DNA from: a virus
DNA: 33,829 nt
Reading direction: 5' to 3' (one strand)
IMG/VR virus record: IMGVR_UViG_3300042907_000731
Location: 1 to 33,829 of that record
How positions within the stretch are numbered: position 1 is the stretch's first letter; each line of letters opens with the position of its first letter. The notes below the pieces were generated by a model. That model was not told where the DNA came from. It searched no databases and was given only the letters and a program-made list of their open reading frames with translations. Below are positions 21,738 through 30,151 of the stretch, piece after piece. A program made the position numbers and the translations under genes.

Positions 21738-22175
21738 TTAAGACTTGTTTGAAGCAGCGGCTGAACCAAAGTAGAAGCCTACAATGCTCACCAAGATTTG
21801 ACGAGTTTCAGACGCAAACAAGAATCCGTTGATCTCAACAAAATACTTGCGGGTTGATTGCGGAATAAGTCCAAACAGCCCTTCGGGTGTGGTAGCGTCT
21901 ACTTCAACGAATGTGGGCAGACCAAAGAACGGCAGAATGAACGGAGCCAGCATAGTAGCAAACAGCACTGCAAGAACAATGAGTTGGCGAATGCCCCTAC
22001 CCACATCCATAGGAACACGCTGTGCTGCCTTGTCTTGGTTCTCTGTGGTCTGCTTGTTGGCAGCAATAAGCCGCTCAAAGATTTCTTTTTGATCCTGACT
22101 CTTCTGAGCCATGTAACGAAACAAGAATCCTGTAGCCGCTCCTCCAACCAATGAAATCAATTCGGTACTAATCAT
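21738..22175 (-). CDS. Three-TM holin-like membrane protein
   Basis: This 145-aa protein has hydrophobic segments at about residues 6-22 (ELISLVGGAATGFLFRY), 64-84 (QLIVLAVLFATMLAPFILPF) and 127-141 (ILVSIVGFYFGSAAA). A charged helix lies between the first two (QKSQDQKEIFERL). The last segment resembles the C-terminal FYFG helix of three-TM holins found in gene-transfer agents and marine phages. Holins time lysis by making holes in the inner membrane. AAAGG is 9 nt upstream of the ATG. No endolysin is recognised in the window, so the lysis call rests on topology and the neighbouring lipoprotein. Confidence 0.6.
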   Translation of the reverse strand: MISTELISLVGGAATGFLFRYMAQKSQDQKEIFERLIAANKQTTENQDKAAQRVPMDVGRGIRQLIVLAVLFATMLAPFILPFFGLPTFVEVDATTPEGLFGLIPQSTRKYFVEINGFLFASETRQILVSIVGFYFGSAAASNKS

Positions 22176-22212
22176 TTCAATCTGCCTTTCTATAGCACAA
22201 CTGCACTACTCT

Positions 22213-22395
22213 TTATTTAGGCTTCATCTTCTTCCTACGAGCAATATTTGATTTGAGTCTTGGGTTGCCAGGCGGCATATCAGGGGGCAAACCTGCAATG
22301 CTGCCGCCTCCTGCGGTGTTTGTGGGTGGCGGCGATGCCATTGGGGGTGGAATTTCTTCGGAAATAAACTTTGAGAATTTTTTGATTGTAGACAT
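22213..22395 (-). CDS. Small Pro-rich phage protein with possible capsid-targeting N-terminus
   Basis: This 60-aa protein starts MSTIKKFSKFISEEIPPP, followed by a Pro/Gly-rich middle (GGGSIAGLPPDMPPG) and a basic C-terminus (ARRKKMKPK). Small proteins of this style are common in marine T4-like phages. The first 13 residues end in FISE, fitting the [LI]xE cut site of the T4 gp21 prohead protease. AAGGA lies 6-7 nt upstream of the ATG. If cleaved, the product would be a basic, Pro-rich packaged peptide. Function otherwise unknown. Confidence 0.62.
   Translation of the reverse strand: MSTIKKFSKFISEEIPPPMASPPPTNTAGGGSIAGLPPDMPPGNPRLKSNIARRKKMKPK
22214..22221 (-). promoter_or_regulatory. Candidate late promoter (CCTAAATA, minus strand)
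   Basis: The box overlaps the stop codon of the 60-aa gene at 22213-22395 and lies 38 nt before the holin-like ATG at 22175. The expected leader of about 33 nt would contain the AAAGG ribosome site. Confidence 0.42.
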
Positions 22396-22403
22396 GGGTT
22401 TCC

Positions 22404-25400
22404 TTAACGACCAATAGGTGTTCCTGAACCTGATACTATACCTGATGCTGGAGAACTCAAAGACGATATTGTATACACAGGAGGAATTGCTGATTTAGTA
22501 ATCAACCAAACTCCACGAGTTCCTTCAATTCCTTTTCGGGAAGTTCCAGGATAAGTATGCTCAGGAACTGCACCACCAGGTATAACAAGTCTGTCTGGTA
22601 TGTCTGCTCTTGCAGTTTGTCCGAGTATAACAGTTTCATATAATCCCATAAGTCCTGGTCGTGCAGTCATTCTCCACAAATATGAACCTGCCATTGGTCC
22701 TCTATTCAGTTGACCACCCGAAGTAAGTACAGGAGAATCGTATGGAAAGGGATTCGTTGTAACACATCTTACGCTGCTGTTTCCACTTATAGTTCTCCAC
22801 GCTTCAAGCACTTTGTGGATAATAATAGTCTGACCATCACCAGCACCGTCTTCACTGGATGCACTAGTACGAAACCATTGCAAATATTTTCCACTAGAAA
22901 GCAGCAGATGATAAGCGTGTTCGTAGAAATATCGGGGATCCATACTCCATTGTTCATGACTGACTTCTTGCCAAGGACCAACAAATGGAGCGTGTCCTTT
23001 TGTTGTCATCCACGGATTGCTACGAAGCATAGCCCGAATTTTTTGCATATCAAACAAGAAGCAGTGATACGAAGAATTACTGGTTGTGTGTTCAATCGTA
23101 AAGGTGGTTCCTGCAACTATTCCGTAATTACTCAATGATTCCAATACTGTTATAAATTTTTTACTACCAGCAGTAATTCCTCCAAGATTATTTCTAACAG
23201 TAAGTGGAACGGGGTTTGTTATGCCACTTGGATTCTGTACCCAAATGTAATCACCTGCAAGAGCAGTAAATCCTCCCCATGCAGTAAATCCAGTGGAAGT
23301 AGATGGAGTTGACTCAACGGTTGCTCCAACAGGAGGAGTCCATATAGTCCCTGTGTTGCCCCATCCAGAACCCTTGTCTCTTTGTGTGTCTGAACCATTA
23401 TATCCAGTACCAGCAAGTCCTATTGCTGTTTTTGGATAAAACTTTCTGCGTCCATTAGGCATGATATAATAGTCTACCGCACCATTGCCCATAGGCAGTC
23501 CTGCCACACTTGAAATATAATTAGCGTAGTCTCCTACTGAATATGTTTGTCCGTTCAGGCAATGCTTTTCAGCATTGGTCGTAGGATTTGGAACAAATCC
23601 ACTGTATAGTGCTGGATTTGTACTACCACCAAGTGCATTACCGTACATGGTAACAGAATTAATAGTTTTTTCTCCTGTTAACGACATCTGTATTTCTGGT
23701 CCTAGATTTGCGTCTACTGCAAATTCCATATTATCTGCATCAGCATTTCCTGTTCCGTACATATTGTATATTATACCAGCACTCATTCCATCAGAATATG
23801 CAATAGAACGATAGTGTCCCCAATACCATTCTGCAACGGTTTGATCCCATGCAAGCCATATCAGATAGTGATTAAAATTATTTATTGATCTTGCTTGATA
23901 TCCCAAAATACCAGAACCCCGTTCGGTAGCAAAATATGGAAAATTGGGTGTTGCACCAAAGGCTGCTGCTCCATGAGCATAAACAATATCCACAGCATGA
24001 GATAGTCCTATCATGGGAGTAGCACCTTGTGCCGTGACTCCTGTTACATTCCACCGCTTACACATCTTTCCGTATATTTCCATGAATCTAGACGGGAATG
24101 TGGGGGAATCTGCGGTAGTTATTCCGCTTGTGGAGAACTGATATGTGGCAATGCGTGGATCACTTATCAATGCACGCAGCATTTCTGGATCAGCCCTGTT
24201 TACTAGTTTACTTTTTCTACTAGATCCAGAAGCGGATATTCCGTAATAGTCATATAAGAATTCAGAAGTAACACCAGATACTCCAAGTGCGCGATCTGGA
24301 TCTGTTCCTGCAACAAATGCACCACTGGCTATTCCCGAATTTGTAATTACTTTATATTTAGTTGAAGTTCCCAGGTGGTACAGCGACATTGTTCCTGGAG
24401 CATTTTCGGAATCATCTTGAAAAATACCTGGTGTTACACCAGCAGCACCCAATGCACGAACAAGTTCATTCACAGCAATGCGTTTATCGTTTGCTTGTTC
24501 ATCCGAAATAAGACCTAGTATTCGTCTGCTTGCAGGAAAGGTTGCTCCGCTATATGTGGTTCCTGTTGAGTAAAGATGACCATTAATACTTTCAGCGGCT
24601 ACTGTAAATCCTGCATTTGTTACACCAGTGGGATAATGTACGCTGGTGTATGTAAACCCATCTCTAATAGCATAATGTTGTACAAGTCTTTCGCGTTGAT
24701 CACTAGTAGTTACGGGAAGTATTCTGCAAGTAGAGCGAAACTCTACCATGCGTCTGGATTGTGGAACATTTTTTATGACTTTTGCCCATGCAGCAACACT
24801 TCCACCAAGCAATCCCGTTTCATTAATATATGTTGTACCCAAATCTCTTTGCATTACTCCCGAAAAATATCCAGAAGTTGCTCCAATATAAGTGCTTAGT
24901 ATTGGAACCATAGATTTTTTTCCTGGCACATATCCTAATTCACCCGCCTGATTTATTAGTGTTTGATTTCCATCTACTCCATCTACCCAAGCCCAATGCG
25001 ATCCGTACACATCGTAATCAAGATTGTTTATTGGTTCGGAAAGAGTGTATGGACTGTTCAAGTAGAACGACTGCCCTTGCAGCACCTCACCAAACACCAT
25101 AAAGTGAATGCGCTCGGTGAGTCCGCTTTGGTAGATTACACCCTGCTGTGTCCACGAGTTGTCCGCAGGGTTTTGCTTTAGTGATTCAACACGGAATCCT
25201 GAAGTAGTTTTGTACTTGTTGTTTAGTCCTGCGCGAATCAACAACAGGGAGAACTCAGGAGTTGCCGCAGTAAGATTAGTTTCGGTGTTGGACTCGTACT
25301 CACCCGTTAGTATGGTGCAGTAGGTGTTCGATGTCATGGGAGTCACAAACGAAACATCAAACAAGGAGTTTGCTCCTGCTGATACGCCTTTCACATTGAA

Positions 25401-26537
25401 TCCGTTTTCAATGTACGCGCTTACCGTGCTGCTGTTACCTTTGTTTGGTGGAATCACAATTGTTCCGTATGCCACTGCCTTGCGCTTGTCTGCTTTATTA
25501 AACAGAGAAGACGAGTAGGTGTTCCCCACCGTGCCAAAGCCTCCCGCACCAGGAACAAGCCGCTTGCGTGCGTCTTGGTTGCCTTTAGTACCAGTATAAG
25601 TAATTGGTTGTGTTCCAATTGGAGTAGAAACAAACTCCGTCACTAGGCTTCCTGGTTCTAGTTGTGCTCCCGCAATATAGTATCTGGCAGAAGCAGATGT
25701 GGCTGTGCCGCCCAATCCAGAGGCTAGACTGCCCTGTAGCCCAAGTTGAATTCCTTCTACGCTGGTACCAGTTATTTGAGTACCCGTGATAGAATATCGT
25801 TTCCAAGTATTAGTGAGTGTGAGCAGTGTTTTGCTACCGCCAACACTTCTAATGAATATCTGCTCTCCGCCTATCTCTCCCTTTATAAAAATGCTTGATG
25901 TCCACGGTGTTGATTTGAACCAAGCAGGAGTAGCAGCCGATTGAATTGCTACAGCAGTGACAGCATTGGCGGCAATATTTACGCTTTGGTTAACTTGATA
26001 CGAATTGGGTATTCCTATTGGACCTGGCACTCCACTAGGAGGGAAGGTAGAAAGAGTACTGTCCACTATCCAATTTCCAACTTCTGGAGCACGCAGATTA
26101 TTTTCTGTGGCAAGTGCAAACACTGCCACATTAGATCGAACTGCATACTCTTTGGCTGAGTCTCCTATGGTAGCAGTTCCGCCACCTGGATGAAATCCTG
26201 AGTAATTAAAGTTTGCTACTCGTATTCCTGCGGACTTGCCCTTGTCGGTAGCATTAAAAAAGTCTTCACCATTTTTTAAGATCTGCGGTCCGTATCCTGC
26301 ATCGTAACCAACTTCGGGTGTACAAATCGTAACATACGCCCCACCGCCGAACTGTTCAGGATTGGAAAATGAAATTCCGTACACTCCTGCACTTACTCGA
26401 TGGGTTCCCAAAATACCGTAACCATCGTTCACCGTGGGAGCCTTGTCCGTGTCGTACTGCATATTGATCCACGCATCACAGGTGGGAACAGTAGTAGTAG
26501 AAGAAGTAAATTGTGCTGCTGAACGAGAAGAAGTCAT
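22404..26537 (-). CDS. Giant virion adhesin, possible carbohydrate-binding and enzyme-like domains
   Basis: This 1377-aa protein overlaps the upstream gene by ATGA. Residues ~1-110 form a beta domain (AWINMQYDTDKAPTVNDGYG, with GVYGISFSNPEQF). Residues ~155-308 resemble a carbohydrate-binding-type jelly-roll (WTSSIFIKGE, TNTWKRYSITGTQ, YYIAGAQLEPGSLVTEF). Residues ~355-455 carry another beta domain (ENGFNVKGVSAG, FDVSFVTPMTSNTY) related to the 157-aa upstream product. The last ~850 residues form an unrecognised domain with many Trp/Tyr, IFQDDSE at 705-711, and YFYEHAYHLLLSSGKYLQWF near residue 1220. This could be a TIM-barrel-like glycan-active domain, but I cannot confirm it. It is probably a receptor-binding or glycan-degrading virion protein. 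Confidence 0.7.
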   Translation of the reverse strand: MTSSRSAAQFTSSTTTVPTCDAWINMQYDTDKAPTVNDGYGILGTHRVSAGVYGISFSNPEQFGGGAYVTICTPEVGYDAGYGPQILKNGEDFFNATDKGKSAGIRVANFNYSGFHPGGGTATIGDSAKEYAVRSNVAVFALATENNLRAPEVGNWIVDSTLSTFPPSGVPGPIGIPNSYQVNQSVNIAANAVTAVAIQSAATPAWFKSTPWTSSIFIKGEIGGEQIFIRSVGGSKTLLTLTNTWKRYSITGTQITGTSVEGIQLGLQGSLASGLGGTATSASARYYIAGAQLEPGSLVTEFVSTPIGTQPITYTGTKGNQDARKRLVPGAGGFGTVGNTYSSSLFNKADKRKAVAYGTIVIPPNKGNSSTVSAYIENGFNVKGVSAGANSLFDVSFVTPMTSNTYCTILTGEYESNTETNLTAATPEFSLLLIRAGLNNKYKTTSGFRVESLKQNPADNSWTQQGVIYQSGLTERIHFMVFGEVLQGQSFYLNSPYTLSEPINNLDYDVYGSHWAWVDGVDGNQTLINQAGELGYVPGKKSMVPILSTYIGATSGYFSGVMQRDLGTTYINETGLLGGSVAAWAKVIKNVPQSRRMVEFRSTCRILPVTTSDQRERLVQHYAIRDGFTYTSVHYPTGVTNAGFTVAAESINGHLYSTGTTYSGATFPASRRILGLISDEQANDKRIAVNELVRALGAAGVTPGIFQDDSENAPGTMSLYHLGTSTKYKVITNSGIASGAFVAGTDPDRALGVSGVTSEFLYDYYGISASGSSRKSKLVNRADPEMLRALISDPRIATYQFSTSGITTADSPTFPSRFMEIYGKMCKRWNVTGVTAQGATPMIGLSHAVDIVYAHGAAAFGATPNFPYFATERGSGILGYQARSINNFNHYLIWLAWDQTVAEWYWGHYRSIAYSDGMSAGIIYNMYGTGNADADNMEFAVDANLGPEIQMSLTGEKTINSVTMYGNALGGSTNPALYSGFVPNPTTNAEKHCLNGQTYSVGDYANYISSVAGLPMGNGAVDYYIMPNGRRKFYPKTAIGLAGTGYNGSDTQRDKGSGWGNTGTIWTPPVGATVESTPSTSTGFTAWGGFTALAGDYIWVQNPSGITNPVPLTVRNNLGGITAGSKKFITVLESLSNYGIVAGTTFTIEHTTSNSSYHCFLFDMQKIRAMLRSNPWMTTKGHAPFVGPWQEVSHEQWSMDPRYFYEHAYHLLLSSGKYLQWFRTSASSEDGAGDGQTIIIHKVLEAWRTISGNSSVRCVTTNPFPYDSPVLTSGGQLNRGPMAGSYLWRMTARPGLMGLYETVILGQTARADIPDRLVIPGGAVPEHTYPGTSRKGIEGTRGVWLITKSAIPPVYTISSLSSPASGIVSGSGTPIGR

Positions 26538-27007
26538 ATTACCACCACCCTTATCTGAATAAGAGAATTAGACTCAAATGTTACGGCACGAACTTGGTTC
26601 CCATTCCCAGTAGCCAAGCCAACATTTCGCTTGGGAGTACCCAATCGTATCCAAAATGAAGTGGTTAGTTTTGGAAATTGGGTTGAGTTTAGTGCGTGAG
26701 TATATACTGGAATACTCGTACCAGCATTGTGTAGAAATTCAGCCTGTATAAAAATTTTATATTTGGTGTCCCGCATGGGAGTAATAAAAGAAAACTTTAG
26801 TGCCTTACCCAAGACATCACTAGCACCTGGAGAGATATGGTTAGACGGATCCAAACGAAGGTTGTATCCGTCTACGAAATTTGCACTATCCCACCTGTTG
26901 GTGGGTACGGCACCACTGAATACAGGAAGATGCGACACACCCGTATGACACCACGCCTTCACGGTGCTGTTTTGTGCAAAGAATGGAAGTTGCGGTGAGT
27001 TTGCCAT
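26534..27007 (-). CDS. Beta-sandwich structural protein, partner of the giant adhesin
   Basis: This 157-aa protein starts MANSPQLPFFAQNSTVKAWC. The segment KALKFSFITPMRDTKYKIFI (about residues 68-87) resembles a domain seen in tail proteins where an AW-x-x-F-N strand is followed by a Y-x-V-x-F-x-x-PM strand. The same arrangement occurs within the 1377-aa product immediately downstream. Start and stop both overlap neighbours (TAATG upstream, ATGA downstream), giving tight coupling. Likely a structural or adaptor subunit for the adhesin. Confidence 0.65.
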   Translation of the reverse strand: MANSPQLPFFAQNSTVKAWCHTGVSHLPVFSGAVPTNRWDSANFVDGYNLRLDPSNHISPGASDVLGKALKFSFITPMRDTKYKIFIQAEFLHNAGTSIPVYTHALNSTQFPKLTTSFWIRLGTPKRNVGLATGNGNQVRAVTFESNSLIQIRVVVI

Positions 27008-27390
27008 TACAATTGCCTCAGAATCTGTGCTAGTTTGCCGTCCATCGGGATGTCCGAGACTACGATGCCGTCAAAAATCATCCGCTCATCTATGTATTCC
27101 AAATACAGGAGAACGGTCTTCAGTGCAGGGTAGATGTCCGCTTCCAATTTGTGAAACAGCATACGAGACGCTGCCGCACGACCAAACACATTCCCAAGCA
27201 CCATGATGTGGTTCAGGAGAAGAATGGTTCGCAAAGTGCCGCAGCGGTTATACCGCTTCAGCAACCGCTTTACATATTTGATTTTTGAAATATCTTCCAA
27301 GAATTCATCCATCCCCATGCAATCAGGATTCGTGTAGTTTCCCATTGCATAGAGAGAGAAGTTGTCTTTGGTCAATATATTAATGTCCAT
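27007..27390 (-). CDS. Conserved hypothetical protein of marine T4-like phages
   Basis: This 127-aa, mostly helical protein has the pattern NFSLYAMGNYTNPDCMGMDE, FLEDISKIKYVKRLLKRYNR and LLLNHIMVLGNVFG. I recognise the pattern from memory as a small conserved family in T4-like cyanophages and relatives, of unknown function. Its neighbours are virion genes, so a minor structural or assembly role is plausible. There is no good Shine-Dalgarno upstream; the start lies 15 nt after the preceding stop. No metal-binding or catalytic motif is evident. Confidence 0.68.
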   Translation of the reverse strand: MDINILTKDNFSLYAMGNYTNPDCMGMDEFLEDISKIKYVKRLLKRYNRCGTLRTILLLNHIMVLGNVFGRAAASRMLFHKLEADIYPALKTVLLYLEYIDERMIFDGIVVSDIPMDGKLAQILRQL

Positions 27391-27405
27391 GATAAAAGTA
27401 TTCGC

Positions 27406-28683
27406 TTACCAGCGCATACCGTACTTGTTTAGTCTGTCTTTAATTGCATGACTTTTAGCACTTTGTTCTGCTCCACCTGGTAGTGTAGTCCGCTTCTTCA
27501 TAGTCTTCTTTGGGGTCTTTGCGGCTTCATCCACAACCTTCTTGATGCGCTTGGTTCCCTTGCCGCTTTGATCAGCAATGTTTGATCCAAGAGCAGGATC
27601 CATGATTGGAAGACCTGTGGTGAATTCTGTGGTTACATCTTCCTTTACAGACTTCTTGGAGCGAAGCATCTTGAAGTCTTGCGAGTCAAGCCGCTTGTTC
27701 TTGTTCGCATCAAGTTTCTTCTGACCGCCAACAAGTTCTTCCTTTACAGACTTCTTGGATCGAAGCATCTTGAAGTCTTGCGAGTCGAGACGCTTGTTCT
27801 TGTTTGCATCCAATTTCTTCTGACCGCCAACAAGTTCTTCCTTGACACCCATAGCCGTCTTGATGCCCTTCACAGCATTGGCTTGCTTTTTGCCCGTGAG
27901 CGAATTGTAGTTCTTGTCGGAACCGTACTTCATGGACGACAGTTGTGATCCACGCTTGGCAACATACGCGTCCTTGGTCGCCTTGCTCAACTCGTCAATC
28001 TGCTCTGCGCCTTCCTTCACTTCCACGCCTTCTTCAGCCATCACAGGCTCTTCCTTTGGTGAAACAAAAGCGGTTACACGGTACATGGAGTCATCGCCCA
28101 ATTCAACTTTAACGGTAAGCGTGAACTCTTGGAATCCGTCTTGGCTACCTGCACGACCATCAAAGCGAATTCCGCCAGTCAGTGCATCGTATCCATCAAC
28201 ACGACCAAAGCGTGTCAGTGGAAGAGTAAACACACCAACCACAGAACTGTTTTCTCCTGGTGCAGCAGGTGGAACCTGTGCGTATCCTGACCACACCCGT
28301 GGTGTCCACGGGAAGTCAAGCAACAGCACATTGAGTCGTGCACGAATCTTCACCAGTGCATCGGTGGTATTCAAGTACGAGTACTTTGAAAGAGCATTAA
28401 GCATGGCATTGGCGTTGGCAATGAACTGTGCATTGAACTTGAATGCTCCAACATCAGTATCAAGCGAACGATTAGGATAGCCTGTAAGGGTTTCCTTGTA
28501 CTCGCTCTCGTTGAGTGTGTTACGGAACGCTTTGAATTGTTTGGTTTCTTTCATGTGCTTTGCCTTTGAAATTTCGATGGCAGCCAGTTGCTTCTGTGCC
28601 TTCTCTTTGGATGGGTGGGTTCCTAGAATCTTGGAACCTGTAGAATCAGTGACTACGAATTTGCTTCCGCTTTTCTTTATCAT
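27406..28683 (-). CDS. Virion-associated protein with duplicated EF-hand-like repeat
   Basis: This 425-aa protein has four parts. Residues 1-43 are a small phage module (KFVVTDSTGSKILGTHPSKE, then KQLAAIEISK). Residues 44-59 (MKETKQFKAFRNTLNE) resemble a capsid-targeting peptide ending in LNE. Residues ~65-210 are a beta-rich domain (FKFNAQFIANANAM, then LLDFPWTPRVWSG). The C-terminal half is Lys-rich and carries two 33-aa repeats, each with an EF-hand-type loop (DANKNKRLDSQD at 292-303 and 325-336). No ribosome site precedes the ATG at 28683, whereas AAAGG lies 8 nt before M44 (28554). A 382-aa product from 28554 is therefore plausible. Probably a prohead or internal structural protein; function unknown. 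Confidence 0.7.
   Translation of the reverse strand: MIKKSGSKFVVTDSTGSKILGTHPSKEKAQKQLAAIEISKAKHMKETKQFKAFRNTLNESEYKETLTGYPNRSLDTDVGAFKFNAQFIANANAMLNALSKYSYLNTTDALVKIRARLNVLLLDFPWTPRVWSGYAQVPPAAPGENSSVVGVFTLPLTRFGRVDGYDALTGGIRFDGRAGSQDGFQEFTLTVKVELGDDSMYRVTAFVSPKEEPVMAEEGVEVKEGAEQIDELSKATKDAYVAKRGSQLSSMKYGSDKNYNSLTGKKQANAVKGIKTAMGVKEELVGGQKKLDANKNKRLDSQDFKMLRSKKSVKEELVGGQKKLDANKNKRLDSQDFKMLRSKKSVKEDVTTEFTTGLPIMDPALGSNIADQSGKGTKRIKKVVDEAAKTPKKTMKKRTTLPGGAEQSAKSHAIKDRLNKYGMRW
27641..27838 (-). repeat. Two tandem 99-bp coding repeats (EF-hand-like)
   Basis: Two adjacent 99-bp copies (27641-27739 and 27740-27838) differ at only a few, mostly silent positions and encode the same 33 residues (KEELVGGQKK, LDANKNKRLDSQDFKMLRSK). 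The start of a third copy (KEELV/KEDV flanks) is visible. This points to recent tandem duplication. Confidence 0.9.
28563..28567 (-). promoter_or_regulatory. Internal ribosome binding site (AAAGG) for an alternative start at 28554
   Basis: AAAGG sits inside the reading frame, 8 nt before an in-frame ATG (minus strand, 28554-28552). The upstream start at 28683 has no comparable site. Initiation here would place the capsid-targeting-like peptide at the extreme N-terminus. Confidence 0.5.
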
Positions 28684-28686
28684 GGT

Positions 28687-30132
28687 TTAGTCTGTTGTTG
28701 TGGTTGAACGGTAGTCTGCATCACCTGAGCGGCGGCGTTGACTCGTCTTGGTGTCTTTGGTGCGCCGATCCTTTGCCCATTCCATCTTTTTGCCTTTTCC
28801 CATACGAGCCATTGGATTTGTTGATCCACGAGCAGGTGGAATAGGCTTGCGAAGTTCTTCGGCGTGTTTGGCGTAGTCTGCCTTTAGACCCTGAAGTTTT
28901 GCAGTAACCCCACTCGCTTCATTCACTTTCTTCTTGACGATAGGTCTTTCTATTTTTCTCGCGTGTTTCAAATCGGCTTTTAATTCTCGATCCTTGAGTT
29001 GATTTGAAGTACTATTTTTTGGGTTGTATTTCAAATCTGGATGTTCTTCAGCGGTTCTTTTGTCTGATGGTTTACCCATCATTTTAATTAAGTCAACTCT
29101 TCTCATTCTTGCGTGTGCGATCTTAGAATCCCTAAGTCCTTTACTTGAATAATCATCTTCATCAGTAACACGATTGGCATCACTTGTTGCTTTACTCTTA
29201 ATTTTGTCCAACGCGGCTCTTCTTGCAGGAGTAATTCTATAGATTTCAGTAACCTCACTGGCTTCTTTCACTGGCTTTGGCTTTGGCATCTTTTCGGATT
29301 CCATTTCATCGCGCAGTTTACGAGCCTTCTCTCGCGCAGTAGCATTTTCCTTTGGACTCTTGCGGTTCATGGTGGTCATGTATTCGTTGAGTTCATTCTG
29401 AAGCGCAAAGAATGTTTTTCCTTCGCTCACACTTTTCCAATCGCCGCCTTGTTCGTTGTACCACTTAACAGCCCAACCGTTGGCGTAGGCAGAAGGGTAC
29501 ACATCAAACTTTGCACGAGCCTTGGATTTTGCTTGTGACCACAGTTCAGGATTTGTTGGCTTGTTCTTTTCCATTAGTTCTTGTGCGGCTTCAACCAAAC
29601 CAAACTCGTCCATGCTTTCGGTGTTTGGTGTCTCGAATGATTCCTCAACAGTTTCTCCACCAAGAGTCTTGCGGAAAGCGTTGAACAGAACAGGTGATCC
29701 TGTAATCTTCTTTACCATTGAGTCCATCATGTCAATCATGAGGTCGCGATACACTTTGGATGCACCCATCTTGATGGCTGTCTCAGGAGACTGCAAAGCG
29801 CGGCGAGCCACGATTACATCCTTTTTCTTTACAAGACCACTACGAAGCAGGGTCTTCGTGCGTTCGCCTTCAACACTTTCGGTGGTGATGTTTGATTCCT
29901 TGGACAGACTAGTGCGGAGAGCGGTGTACAGGTTGCGGTTATTCAGTACACGATCCACCACATCCACAAGAATTTCCTGCATAAGCATACGGTATGCGGG
30001 ATTCTTCATTGCCTTGTCGGGGTCTTGGAACAGAACCGCTGCACGGCGAATGTTGTTCTTGGAAACAAGACCAAGCCGCAGCAAGGTGTTGAGTTTCGAT
30101 GTGATTCCGCTATCGTGTCCGATTCCGTCCAT
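28687..30132 (-). CDS. Helical basic phage protein with an internal duplication
   Basis: This 481-aa protein has two related ~65-residue helical units at its N-terminus. Unit 1, residues 14-77, has TLLRLGLVSKNNIRRA, ILVDVVDRVLNNRNLY and TALRTSL. Unit 2, residues 92-158, has TLLRSGLVKKKDVIVA, LMIDMMDSMVKKITGS and NAFRKTL. A middle segment (LWSQAKSKARAKFDVYPSAY, then ANGWAVKWYNEQGGDW, about 198-233) is a small domain I recall from many T4-like phage proteins. The C-terminus is long, Lys/Arg-rich and probably disordered. GGGAG lies 8 nt before the ATG. Composition suggests a DNA-associated or prohead-internal protein, but no catalytic motif is seen. Confidence 0.65.
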   Translation of the reverse strand: MDGIGHDSGITSKLNTLLRLGLVSKNNIRRAAVLFQDPDKAMKNPAYRMLMQEILVDVVDRVLNNRNLYTALRTSLSKESNITTESVEGERTKTLLRSGLVKKKDVIVARRALQSPETAIKMGASKVYRDLMIDMMDSMVKKITGSPVLFNAFRKTLGGETVEESFETPNTESMDEFGLVEAAQELMEKNKPTNPELWSQAKSKARAKFDVYPSAYANGWAVKWYNEQGGDWKSVSEGKTFFALQNELNEYMTTMNRKSPKENATAREKARKLRDEMESEKMPKPKPVKEASEVTEIYRITPARRAALDKIKSKATSDANRVTDEDDYSSKGLRDSKIAHARMRRVDLIKMMGKPSDKRTAEEHPDLKYNPKNSTSNQLKDRELKADLKHARKIERPIVKKKVNEASGVTAKLQGLKADYAKHAEELRKPIPPARGSTNPMARMGKGKKMEWAKDRRTKDTKTSQRRRSGDADYRSTTTTD

Positions 30133-30151
30133 TGTAGAGTCTCCCTTTTCC

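Noticed and set aside
24354-24360. Minus-strand CTAAATA inside the giant adhesin gene as a late promoter
   Set aside because: It is deep inside a coding frame with no start nearby. TAAATA also occurs by chance in several fibre genes, for example near 5704, 6379 and 15428.
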